In this document: piece by piece, positions 22,401-33,689 of the stretch
Layout of the letters: every line of letters begins with the position of its first letter
How positions within the stretch are numbered: the first letter of the stretch is position 1
Assembly: GCF_910592395.1 (NCBI RefSeq)
Contig: NC_088322.1
Span: forward strand, 8,489,431 to 8,553,430
DNA length: 64,000 nucleotides
Direction: 5' to 3'
DNA from: Lineus longissimus
Lineage: Eukaryota > Nemertea > Pilidiophora > Heteronemertea > Lineidae
The notes under the pieces: model-generated
The model's database searches: none
Told to the model about the DNA's origin: nothing
Seen by the model: the letters and a program-made list of their open reading frames with translations, nothing else
Made by a program: the position numbers and the translations under genes

Positions 22401-23620
22401 TTAACAGCCTTCGCCTGGTGTAGCGGGAGGAATAGTCTCATTGATTTCACAGAGAATGGCTGGTGTTGCAGGAGGAGTAGGTCCTTCACAATCTATTGCT
22501 GGTGTAGCAGGAGAAATAGACGCCAGCCTTTCATGGCCAGTGACTGGTGTAGTAGGAAGAATAGTCCTTTGTCGGTCATAACCTGAAGTTGGTATAGCAG
22601 GAGGAATAGTTCCCTGTCTTTCATAGCCTGCGAGTGCTGTAGCAGGAAGAATAGTCCCTTGTCTTTCACAACCTTTAGTTAGTAATAGCCATCTTTCTTT
22701 GACATGCTGTGGCTGGTGAAGCAGGGGGAATAGGTCCTTGTCTTTCACAACCTGTAGTTTGTGTAGCAGGCGCGATCGATGAATAGTAGACTGTCTTTTA
22801 CAGCCTGTGGCTGATTTAGGAAAAGTCCCCTGCCTTTTATAACCTGTTACTGGTGTTGCAGGTGGAATCGTTCCCCCGTCTTTCACAGCCTGTGGCTGGT
22901 GTATATAGCAAGAGGAATAGTCTCCTGTCTATCATTGTGTGTGACAGGTGTAGCAGGAGAAATAGTCTCATTTATTTCACAGAGTATTGCTGGTGTTGCA
23001 GGCGGAATAGGTCCTTGTCATTTACAACCTGTAGCTGGTGAAACAGAAGGAATTGTCCTCCGTCTTTTGTAGCTTGTTGCTAGTATACCAGGAGGAAGAG
23101 TGTCCTGTCTTTGGCAACCTCTAGTTGGTGTAACAGGAGAAATAGTCCCCTATATCCCATACATCGCTTCTGTAACTAAGTCTTTGATAATCCTGTAGAT
23201 TCATCTAACATAGTGTATAATCAGTTTGTATAAGTTGCACGTTTTTCAAATTCTTTTTGCCTGCACTTGCACACCTTATTGTAAATGTAGTTGGTAGTTA
23301 GTCTTCTGTCTTTTATAGCCTTTCTTTTATAGCCTTTTTTGTCCTGTAGCTGGTGTAACAGGAGGAATAGTCCCCTGTGTTTCACAACTCGAGGAGAGTG
23401 TAGCTGCAGAAATAGACACGTCTTTCACAATCCAATGCTGGTGTAGCAGGAGGAATAGTCCTTTGCCTTTCACAACCTGTAGTTGGTGTACGTAGCAGGA
23501 GGAATATCCACCTGTCTTTCATCGCTTGGGACTGGTGTACAGTAGCTGGAAGAATAGTCCCCCGTCTGTCCTAACCTGTTGTTGTTGTAGTAGGAGGAAT
23601 AGTCTTCTGTCTTTTACAGC
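19481..23620 (-). repeat. 45-bp satellite, array 1, inverted arm with about 1.62-kb higher-order repeat
   Basis: From about 19481 the same satellite runs in reverse ('ctggtgtagcaggagg', 'aatagtcccttgtctttcac'). The orientation switches between 'cctatccctc' and 'aaattctttttt'. Blocks recur at about 1,616 bp (19916 to 21531, and 20453 to 22069) with very high identity, so whole higher-order units were duplicated recently. A partial third unit extends to about 23.6 kb. Punctuation blocks lie near 20400-20460, 21010-21070, 22015-22075 and 23150-23210. Confidence 0.9.
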
Positions 23621-23629
23621 CATGAAATT

Positions 23630-25009
23630 TGTTTAATGATCTTATGATTTCGTTTTTGACCATTAAAATCTATTTCGATTGTTTTTAACCTGAGTTAAAA
23701 CATGGTGGAATCTGGTTGCTAACCACTGTTTGTGATAAAGAAAATAGAAAAGTGTTATGTTCCGTGCATCTTGTTAACGTTTTATTAACAAGCGAAGCAA
23801 CTGTACAATATATACATAAACTTACATGTATATTCAATTCTGGTCATAATGTCACAATTACATTTTATAATACATTTATACAGCTAATGTACACATTAAT
23901 GCAGTCACTGCATTCATTTACACAAAGCCATCCGGAGATAACGGAGGCTGTACTCCGACTCCAATATATTAGGTTTACAAAGATCTCACCTTAACACCGA
24001 CTTCAAGAAAAGTCTGATTTTGTGATATCACATGAAAAATTCAAGATTTCAGAATATCGCAAACGTTGATTCAATGCGATTTGTAACGTAGTGATACCTT
24101 CAATTTGAATGAACTGACAAACGTTTTCAAATTCATCACTCACCTTTTCATTTATTTGTTCATCAATTTAGTGAAAACATAAAGGTGGGACCAGGGCCTA
24201 TTTAGTCCTACTAGTACCCTTTTGTGGACCTCCGGTAAGTATGGTCCTACTTTTATAGTGCAGAAAGGATAGGCTACCGGTATTCACAAGAACATCCCGT
24301 ATATTATGGCCCCACTGAAAGACCTACATGTAATAACCCTCGAATAAAACGACATGGATGCAGGCCTATTTTGGAGCAGACTTCGCCTGATCAGACACCA
24401 ACAGCTATTTTATACCGACTTATTTATATACAATAAACAATATTTTTGCATGCAATCTTTCTTCATGCAAATTATGAAAATAAGGATTTTCCTTTTTTCA
24501 ATTTAAGGATTTTCAGGGATAATTGTGCTCAAATTAAGGACGTTTTAGGACAATTTGAAGGTTATAATTTGAATATTTTCAGATGTTTCCATACTACAGG
24601 TACTTACGCAGATCTTATGCATAGCAATAACGGGCTTATCTCTTAAGAAATAATATACTATACCCAGTTACCGTTTACCCTTTGAGATGCAAAGAAAGCA
24701 CGTGAGACACCACATATGAAGCTGATATCAGTCAACCCTTTACTCTTGATACATTCCAACAGTTCAATCGAAAGGTGGATTCCTTGTCACAAGGGTCAGT
24801 GCATTTCCAATTATAGACAGAAGACTATGAGATTAAAGTCATCACAATTCTGATGTTTATATTTTAACGACAATTTTACATACCGCAACATTACCAAATA
24901 AGGAGAGCACTTATAGTCATGCATTTTAGCTGTACCTTTTCGACAATTAAAAGTAAACAGAGTAACACTGGCCAGACTTGCACCGAACGCAAAAAAAACT
25001 GATGCTAAT
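23630..25009. other. Gene-free stretch between the satellite and the SOCS gene end
   Basis: AT-rich sequence with no conserved coding signal. It contains one family D repeat (24178-24306). The + strand open frames here (up to 92 codons) show no family features. The right edge is probably the downstream flank of the SOCS6/7-class gene. Confidence 0.5.
24178..24306. repeat. Family D element, copy 2 (partial)
   Basis: The segment 'aaggtgggaccagggcc' through 'ctaccggtattcac' and 'aacatcccgtatat' is the reverse complement of about 10446-10576. Only one terminal repeat is present, so the copy is truncated. Confidence 0.65.
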
Positions 25010-25015
25010 TTTATT
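25010..25015 (-). terminator. Poly(A) signal of the SOCS6/7-class gene
   Basis: TTTATT on the + strand reads AATAAA on the - strand, about 60 nt after the stop codon at 25073-25075. It is a close, canonical signal, implying a very short 3'UTR if used. Confidence 0.5.
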
Positions 25016-25072
25016 AATCTGGCATCATGTTTGCTTTCTAATAAATCAGCACTTAAAGGTCATTCAACACTC

Positions 25073-28000
25073 CTAATCCTCTTCACTTTCATCATCCGGT
25101 TTCTCCGTGAAATATTTCTTCTCCTTCAAGTATCGTTTCATCGGCCCAGGAAGTGGCAACTGTTCGATATGATCGTAACGTACGTGTCTTAATATGACGA
25201 AGCGGCACGTGTGTTGCAGCGACTGCATGACTTCAAAGCGGGATATCGGATACAGCAGGGCGACTGGCAGGGGCGGGTGCCCAGGCGCATGTGGACGGAG
25301 GAAGTAGAGGAACTTTCCGTTGCGGGAGAATTCCATAACTCGCTCGATGAACTCGATGATGGACATTCGGCCGTGGGAGATGGGCTGGGACCAGAAGCCA
25401 AAAGTACCTGAAGGTAGAATAATAATGTGTTCAGACGAGCTGTGGAATCAAAATATAAGACAGACAGAGGGATTTAGCCTGTTCAGGAACCCCTGCCCTG
25501 GGCAAGAGGTCTATATCACCAGGGGAAATAGACCTACATGCAAAAGTCAAGCCACAAACCACGTCAACACATTATTTCGGATTTGATGTTTCACCAAAAG
25601 ACAGACAGAGGGAGCTACCTACCATGACAATGCTCTATCCGCGTATGGTGTGTCCTTCCCGCCGTACGAAAGCTCAAGCTCAGGATGTAGCTGTCGTGTG
25701 AGCTATCCCGCACTAAAAACGATCCATCTTTCTTATTCGTCAATTTTGCTTCGGCGTCTTCAAGATTGAATGGCCCCCAGTACCAGCCAACCTGTGAAAC
25801 GAATAGGAGAAAATACTGGTCAATCAAAATTAAGTATCATGCCCAGTTGATCCATCAATAAAACGTGCAAGAGATAGAAATATTGTGTTGAGAGCCGAGT
25901 CAATTCTCTTTAAGAATTGAGTCACGGCTAGCAGAGTAACTTTACAAGGAGTTTTTGCAAATCATGTGAATTCTTACCTCTCGTAACCTGAGGAGACTCT
26001 CAATGAAGTTGCTTGAGTTCTGTTTGTCTGCAATAAAAATTAAGACACATTTAATTCATTGAAAGACTGAAGCACACAAGAGCAAAGCCACTTATGTCCT
26101 GATGACAAATCCATGAAAAAAAGTTTTCGCCCCAGCTACATGTAACTGATTAATACTTTGTACATTGTAAGATCGAAATGACTTCTAAATTCCTTTGTTT
26201 CAACCTTTTGGCGAAACTTTATTGGAAACATTTTCAAACCTGTAAAAATTGACGACATTTATTTTACTCATTTTTGGCAAGATGCCCTTGTGTCAAGAAC
26301 GAAATCAGGAATAGAAAGTCAATCTTGGAACTGCCTTTAGTATATTCGTATCCCTTCTATTTGATGTCAGCCAACTTGTTAAAAAAGTCCCTTCCATATG
26401 CAACTCCTCAAAATTAATTGTAAATCCACAACCTGCTCCTTACCTTCATCAATATCTTTCAGCCCGCCGCAGGCACCATATGTCAACTCTCCACCTTCCG
26501 GACAGAACATCACTTCCTGTTCCGGCTCCGGGGGCGGACTCCGATGGGGCAGCTTCGGTTGTGATGTCTTCTCCTTCCCCTCCTTGCCCTTCCGATGAAA
26601 AAAGCTCCCAAGTTTCTGTTTCGGTTTGAAGAGGGCGGTTAGCGGGTTTTTCTTTTTCTCTCTTGGCGGAACATGTGGTGGTTTGTCTTTTGAACTATCG
26701 TCACTAGAGTCGGTATTTTCAGTTTTTCCGGATTCCGATTTTTGTTTTGGAGGCGGCGGGTCCACGAAGGCCATTCCAGATGGAACCGAATGGCGTGAGT
26801 AAGGCTGTGTCCGACTACAGCTCAGAGGACGCAGCAGTTGATCCGGACGATTATTCCTTTCCTTGGATGCCCGCAACTCAAGTGCGGGTTCTTCCAACCC
26901 CATTTCCTGGAGTGACATATGAATCGGTTCATTCGCCAAGTCCTCGTCCGAAAATGAGCGCGTTTTCATACTCCGCGTCGCTGCTTTCCTCGGGACTGGA
27001 GGTGGTGGATTCTTGGCAACTGTTTGTATTACGGAGTGGTGCTTGAATGAATAATTTCTTTTGGGTACCGGCGGTGGTTTCTGCCCAGGAATACCCGTAA
27101 CCACGTCCTTTTTTTTCTGCCCTGATTTGTCTGCACTTTCGTGGAAAATTGCATCGGATGTATACGTCTTATTGGCAAAATTCTGAGGCAATGATTTTGC
27201 TTTTTGAGACTGCGCATATAGCATATTCGGATTTGGCTTTAGTACATTTTGATTATACCGATCAAACCTTGTCATTTCACCACTACTACTACTTCGACTT
27301 TTTGGAAGTTCAGTCCCAATGCCACTATCTGATTCTGAATCAGAATCATAAAATGTCCTCTGAGGATTCATTGGTCGCCCTGTCCCCGGGTCCAACTGTT
27401 GGCCACTTGTCCGAATGAATTTTACATCATCCCTATTGAAGCATAATGGATGAAGACTCCCGGAGCTCTGCGGGCGCAGTCCAGGCGTTACTATCTGTTT
27501 ACTTGGCGAATGAAGCTTCTTCACCTGGCCTCGTAATCGGCACATGTCGCAGATTGAGTTGTGAATATGGAACAGAGTAGCGCTCTCAGGATCGTCAGGC
27601 TCCGTCGGCAATGACAACGCATCCTCCCAGCGCCGCAAGTCCTCATTTGAAGCGGGCGATCGTGGAAACTCATCACTGTCTATGTACTCGTTCGGAATTG
27701 CGTGTTTTTTCCGATTCAAGTTTGGCAAATTGTCCAAGGAGTTTGCGCTGCTACTAGAATCGCTATCACTTGATGAAGTATCTTCTTGAACATTCGGCCT
27801 GGTTCTAGCTGAGTATAACGAGTAATTACGCTTTGGCACAGGGGGCGGAACATCATCTAATGTCTTTCTTGACGGCACGTACCTACTTCGCCCAGAATCA
27901 CAGTTACATGCAGTGCTGCCACCTACATTAATATCACAGGTATCGATGTATGTACGATTATCACAGTACATTGAGTTCCCCCTCCTGCCACTTGGAGGAG

Positions 28001-31000
28001 CTGCTGGTTTTGTACGCATATATCGTACTTGTGGCGTAGTGAGTGCTTTTTCGACACGAACATCTTTGAGCCATGCATACGTCTCATTCTGGAGACCAGA
28101 AGATGTCACAAATTTCCCAGTTTTTTTGCCAGGCTTTGCGGGTCGCAAAGGTACTTTGTGTCCGCAAGCAAACTGTCCAAACTTTGGTACCTGTGCGGCT
28201 TTTGAAAGATTGGACACAGCAGCTTGAGGTATATTCGGGGCATCAGAAGGGGGTAACGGCGGGAGAGGGTCAGTAATCTGCCGCCGTTCGACAGTCGGAG
28301 GTGGAGAATCCAAATTATTCAGAGATAGTTCAGGACAGCTGCATGGTTTTGACAATGAGTCTAAATTACCTGACAGATCATTCCAAATACTTGATCCCAA
28401 TGGCAATGAATGACCCAAGTGAGCACCAAATTTGGAACATCCATCAATTTTTGATAAGTCCAACACGTGGTCAACTCGCTCAGGATTATTACCGCCCTGA
28501 CCGAGATTATTCAGCTCAGCAGGCTCAGACAGGCTTGAACATGCGCTTCCCACACTGTTCAATCCCTCAGCACCGACGCAACGTTTCATCGGTTCATCTG
28601 AAGAGGACCGCGTTACTAGTTTCTTCATCACATTGTTGCCTGAGGATTTTAAATCAGAGTCAGCAGCCTTGGTGTGGCACGGACAACAACACGATCCAGA
28701 TTTTCTCCTACCTGGTACAAACGGACATGACACAGGCCCGCCACCTATCTTATCTTCATCCATCTCAAAAATGATCTTCGGTAGGTCGCCCTGGCTCTCA
28801 ATGCTACTGTCAAGTTTTCCACAACTTTCCATGTTTGAATCAACCTTGCCATCATTTCCAACTCCACTGGTAGAGATATCCTCAAAACGATTTTGAAGTT
28901 TATCACTTTCTAGACTGCAATCAACTTTAGGTGTACCCGCTGAACATCCATTCCACTTGCTGGGAGAACTCCCAAGTTTCTCAGTACTCCCTGAACAAGT
29001 GTCACTGCCTTCCCTCACTAGATTGCCGTCCAGCTCGTCAAAACATTCTAGGTTATTTTCATCACTTTGCTGGCCGGAATTGTCAGAAGAGCCAAAAAGT
29101 TCTTTGTCCGGCAATTGAACAAACTCTGTGGATGAAACAGTTTCACGAGATGCGAGAAAGCTCGACGGATTTTCAGAAATTGGATCCCTGCAGTTGTCAA
29201 GATTCAGAATCTTCGTCTCTTTTTCCAAATTATCAATGTTTTCCGTACTCAGCGGTTCATCCCCAATGGCAATAATGCACTTATTCCCAGTTTTTTTGAA
29301 GAAAACATTATCATAGTTTTTCACAATTTCATTTATTTCTGGATCGGTTGACAAGACTAGCCCATTGTCCTCTGGAGATTCTTGGCCAGTCTTGTCCATA
29401 GTATTACTATTAGCACCCCCTTTACACATTTCACGAGCGATTTCATCAAATGTTTCCCGAGATAACTCTACAGACTTCTCCTTGGTAGAAATGTCCTCTT
29501 CGTCTTCAGTTATATAAAGTAGTACTTCAGAGTCATTTGCGGCGTCAGTTTGACGATATCCACTGAGCTCTCCTCTGCAAGACTGACCACATGATCTTGA
29601 ACTGGCTTCATTCATAACGCTGCTACCTTTGGTGGCAGAATTCAAAATTCCACCAAGGTCTTCACGGCTGCTATAAGACCGTTGTGCGGTTTCCGCAGTC
29701 TCTGAAAGATTCTCAGGAATTCCACTAGGAACCATTACTACTACATTTCTAGTATTCTGTAACGAGTTATCTGCACCAGAATTCCCCTGGCTATTTTTAC
29801 CAGCCATTTCCTGCATCTGTCTTCGACTGTTACCCCAGTCATCCACCGCTGGGCTATATTTACGACCAGGTGTACTACTCGTAGTTGTAGCCACTGAACT
29901 ACATAGTACATTCTCCACGACAGGTGTTCGAGTTTTATCTTTATCAGGTATGTCAGCAGACTCCAGTGGTTTGCTCCTCAATCCAGGGTCAGTTTGTATT
30001 AAGTCGTTAGATCCGGATTCAGCAGAAATTTGAGTTAGTATCTTAAATCCTGAAGTCAGACTTGGCGGTTTGGAATCAAGTTTGCAGGAAACTCCTGCTA
30101 AATTCTTAGAGCCGGGTGTATTTTGAACCTCAGCAGAACTGACCAGGTCAGATTCCGGGGCAGCGTTGAGTTTTGGAACATCTGAGTTGCAGTCGACCGA
30201 TTGGCAAATCTCAATCCTATCACGTATTTGCACTGATGAGGAATCAAGGTTTTCGGACGCAAGACAAGTTTTGGATTTCAAATCATCAGTTGAGGTAGTG
30301 GACATATCAGGAAGCAGATTTGATGTTGACGGCATCGACGGTTCAAGCGTTGGGTCGGGGGATTTCTCGTAGCCCGAATCGACAGAGGTTCGGACTGCAG
30401 CTCTTGTCTCAGATTCGGAATCGTACCAAATAGCAGACGCCTTTGCTTGAGAAAATGGAGCAGATACGTCTGTCAAGGAATCATAGGTCACGTCAGACGG
30501 TTGGCTTGTTTCCACGCCAATATACCATATCGTAGTAGCAGTATCGTTTTCCCTGGGTTTTCCTGTCCCAACGGCATGACCGGATTTTAAGTCTTCCTGA
30601 CTCCCAATCTCACTCGAGGAAACTTCAGCATCATCTAAAACGCACACTTGACAAGAAGGTATCATATCAGGGGGACCGCTTCCAGAACTTTTTAATCCAA
30701 TAATACCAGAATCGACCTCAATTGTTTTCAATTTCTCTTTCGAAACAGAAGCTGAAACCTTGTCCACAGCATCAATTTCGACATCCTGCACGACCTCGTC
30801 TCCACAGTCATCCGACTCATTTTCTCCCGCGATGAAACCATTTCCTGTGACATTCACGTCATCCCCACCACGTTTCTCGGCAGTTGTTAACCCTCCACTA
30901 TCGCTATAAAGGGTTTCGTGCGTGTCGACCTGATGGCTGATGTTTTGAAGCAAGACATTCGGCGTTGACTGTGCGGTGTCCAAAGTGTATCTGCCATGTT

Positions 31001-31046
31001 TTGTTGAGGAGAGTTTGGTTTTGATTTTCTTCGCAAGGGACGCCAT
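25073..31046 (-). CDS. SOCS6/7-class suppressor of cytokine signalling with a very long N-terminal region
   Basis: Coding exons on the - strand: 31046-26444, 26027-25978, 25791-25623, 25407-25073, all in phase; 1718 aa. SH2 domain: GWYWGPF at about 1553, GSFLVRDSS with the phosphotyrosine-binding Arg at about 1579, HTRIEHCHG, then GTFGFWSQP. SOCS box: the Elongin-binding segment SLQHTCRFVI, then a Cullin-box-like LPLPGPMKRYL near the end. SOCS-box proteins act as substrate receptors of Cullin5-RING ubiquitin ligases; the SOCS6/7 class targets tyrosine-kinase pathway partners. About 1,530 residues before the SH2 form one exon, mostly Ser/Asp/Pro-rich and probably disordered, with SH3-ligand motifs PPPVPKRNYS (twice) and PPPPVPRK, a Cys cluster SCCCPCHTK and a basic patch near KKKNPLTALFKPKQK. 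Vertebrate SOCS6/7 are roughly 535-580 aa. The ATG at 31046 (MASLAKKIK) is preferred; the frame runs on upstream only through a GTG. A pyrimidine-rich acceptor-like site near 31066 suggests an upstream 5'UTR exon. Confidence 0.92.
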
Positions 31047-31326
31047 AGTCGTCACATAGTGAAAGCTTAAAAGACATAAAATAGAAATAAATAAATTTCC
31101 TTTCTCAGACAGGAGTAAATTTTTCTACCAAACGTTTGTTTTTTTCTTTATTTTCTGTTCTACCGAAGAACACCTCTTCTACGACTATCTACAGGAACTC
31201 AGTACTAAACTATGGCAATCAGTCCAGCTACAGTAGCAAACTTTAGGGGTGGCGCATGAGGAATGTGCCTCCCTTTTCGGCCGAGAGGAATGATTTTTCA
31301 GGGCAACTCTCCACAAGAAGAAAAAC

Positions 31327-31493
31327 TACAGTAGAACCTCTCTATTACGGACACCCTCAAACTGACAGGTGCTGTCCTTAATAGAGAGGTGTCCTGATTA
31401 GAGAGGTCAAATTCAATGTTAACAATCAATTTGGGACCAAACATAGTGTCCTTAATAGAAGAGAGGTGTCCAATAAGGGAGGTTCCACTGTAC
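31327..31493. mobile_element. MITE family A, copy 3
   Basis: It starts tacagtagaacctctcta and ends gggaggttccactgta, imperfect inverted repeats of about 16-28 bp. The inner 'gtccttaatagagaggtgtcc' motif is shared with copies at 6737, 12764 and 33518. There is no coding capacity. Confidence 0.8.
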
Positions 31494-32592
31494 TTCTAAG
31501 CTCTTGGTTGCCAAAAAAAATGCATATTTGGCGCTTGAAATGTAAGATATAATCTAGCCACATTTCGTGCTCTCTGGTAGAGGCTACGCCCCCCCCCCCC
31601 CAAATTTCTCAATCTGCCACTGAGCTGAAACTGATCACTGCTCAGCGATTACCCTCCTGAAAATCAAATTTTTTAGTCGGTTTAGTATTCATGTGTTACA
31701 CTCTGAAAATGGTTCTGAAATGCCGAGGACATGCCCCTGAGTAGATATGTTCATGTATAGATTCATGTACGAGATTTCAAAAATCGATTTGTGGCATCAT
31801 CTACTATTTCACTTCAGCAGCAGCTCTCTACAATATTGATGAAGACTAAAAAACCAAATATCTAAAAAAAATTCCACCAATATTAGGTAATTTTGTCAAA
31901 AGTCCTCATCCGAAATTAATCTTGACCCACAAGGTTTTGAGATTTCACTCACTGTGAGTGTGAATCCCAAAAGTGGAGACACAAACGAATGAGAGTCAGG
32001 ATGCCAAAATCAGTACTATAACTTGCAGAAAACATCAAAATACCTGAAAAAAATTCCTTTTTACTTTAGACCTTGTACTGAAAGGTAGGAGTTAAAATCA
32101 CATAGTAGAACTGTACGCTTGTAACATATTTGTGGCAAGATCATAAAATTGTTTTCTGAATTCCTGCAATGAACTTAGTACCCTCGCTAAGTAGACAACA
32201 TCATGTAGTGCACATGTAACGTGTGCCTATTGTCAATGTCACAAGTACATATCCACACCATTTTCCGCACTGGAAATTATTGGGCTTATTTATCAGAGAC
32301 AATGTTTTACTCTATTTTAAACCGACAGGTATGTTGGGAAGTCATGAAATTAGATTTGATGAAATTCAAACTTCAGTTCTGCATAGGCGATTCCATGTGG
32401 GCACCGCTGGCTCAATCGTGCCCCCTCTTACTTGTTAAAATTTCGGAAAAATCTTTAAAATTGAGACTGACATTTTGAAATTGACCTGGAGTTTGTGTGT
32501 GAAGTGCCGCCTGGGGCGCCCCATCTGAATCTGAATCCAGGATTCACTCCTTATCGGTCCACTAGTTGTTGTTTTGACCCGGCGACCAACAA

Positions 32593-33185
32593 ATGTGGAC
32601 ACTTACTTCAGAAGTGGACTATCAGTACATCACCAAGGTATTAAACCAACACACTTTTGTTACCTGCAGTTGTTTAGGAACGACAACCAAAAGCGATGTG
32701 GACATTTACTTGAGAAGTGGACTATCAATACCTCAGCAAGGTAAAAACCAACAGATTTGTTCTTCTTCCCATCATAAAAACATGTTACCTGACAGTGAGC
32801 TGGCATCTTCTTTGGTTAGCTTACTTAGTAGTTACCTGGTGTTCATAATTTGTAACGGCCAATGAAGCTAACTGGTACAGGATTCTGGAGGATCTTAACC
32901 CCATCCATTTGATTCCTCTGAAGTGTGGAAATAAGGATTGAGGTTTCCTTGAGCTACTGGTCTGTTACACCAGTATCACATATACTGTGTCGACAGATTT
33001 AAGCCAACAGAGACGTGTTAATAATTTGAAACGGCCAATGAAGCTGATTGGTACAGGATTCTGGAGGATTTTAACCCCGTCCTTTATCAACTTAGAAGCG
33101 AGGAAAAAAGGATTGAGATTTCTTTAAATATTCTCTGTACAAGTATGCATATAGTACTATGTCCACAGGTTTCTGTGTAGAGAGG
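32593..33185. repeat. Two adjacent local tandem duplications
   Basis: About 50 bp around 'tgtggacacttacttcagaa' and 'gtggactatcagtac' recurs about 100 bp downstream (about 32593-32640 and 32695-32745). A second block, 'cggccaatgaagct' with 'ggtacaggattctggagg', occurs at about 32857 and 33033, a period of roughly 176 bp. Confidence 0.7.
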
Positions 33186-33517
33186 AGTGGTGTACCATAC
33201 ACCTATTTTACCTCTTGAATGCCCCAAACATGCCAAAGATGACACTTCCTGTTGGAGATAGCAATCAGACACGTAGGCCTACTTAAATTTTTTTGCCACC
33301 GAAATTCTATTTGAATAATTTCAACAGCTTGCTGTGACAAAACGTTCTCAAGGCTGACATAGCGACTAAAACACATCCCAAAAATAGACATGAAAATTTT
33401 GTAAAAGTGCATGTAAATTGAAAAGCCTGAAACCTATAAACTAAAGCATGATAACTCTTTGGAAACTTGACCAGAAAGAAGGAACGATAGATTTCTGACA
33501 CTGATTTTCAGTTGGAA

Positions 33518-33689
33518 TACAGTAGAACCTCTCTTAGTCTTAGCGGACACATCTCTATCAAGGACACTGCATTTGGTCCCAAATTGGTCAATTCCATTCA
33601 ATGTGACCTCTGTAATCTGAACACCTCTCAATTAAGGACAGTCATTTGTCAGTCTCGAGAGTGTCCGTAATAGAGAGGTTCCACTGTAC
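33518..33689. mobile_element. MITE family A, copy 4
   Basis: It starts tacagtagaacctctctta and ends tagagaggttccactgta, with the same inner phrases as copy 3. Both are full length, at about 165-172 bp, which defines the element size. Confidence 0.8.

Noticed and set aside
20469-22886. Open frames of 120-160 codons inside the 45-bp satellite (also 17.0-20.3 kb and 48.8-50.4 kb)
   Set aside because: The monomer is a multiple of three and has few stops, so both strands stay open by periodicity. The peptides only repeat the unit (GCERQGTI..P type), with no domain and no splice structure.
17000-23620. CRISPR-like regular repeats
   Set aside because: The repeats are contiguous tandem monomers without unique spacers, in an intron-containing animal genome. 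This is a satellite, not a CRISPR array.
28301-28774. 157-codon + strand frame, and other frames within 26.4-31.0 kb
   Set aside because: They are antisense to the confirmed SOCS6/7-class exon. They lack any family signal and arise from its codon composition.
31053-31055. Start of the SOCS6/7-class protein three codons upstream
   Set aside because: That codon is GTG on the - strand. The first ATG in frame is at 31046-31044, which is the supported start.
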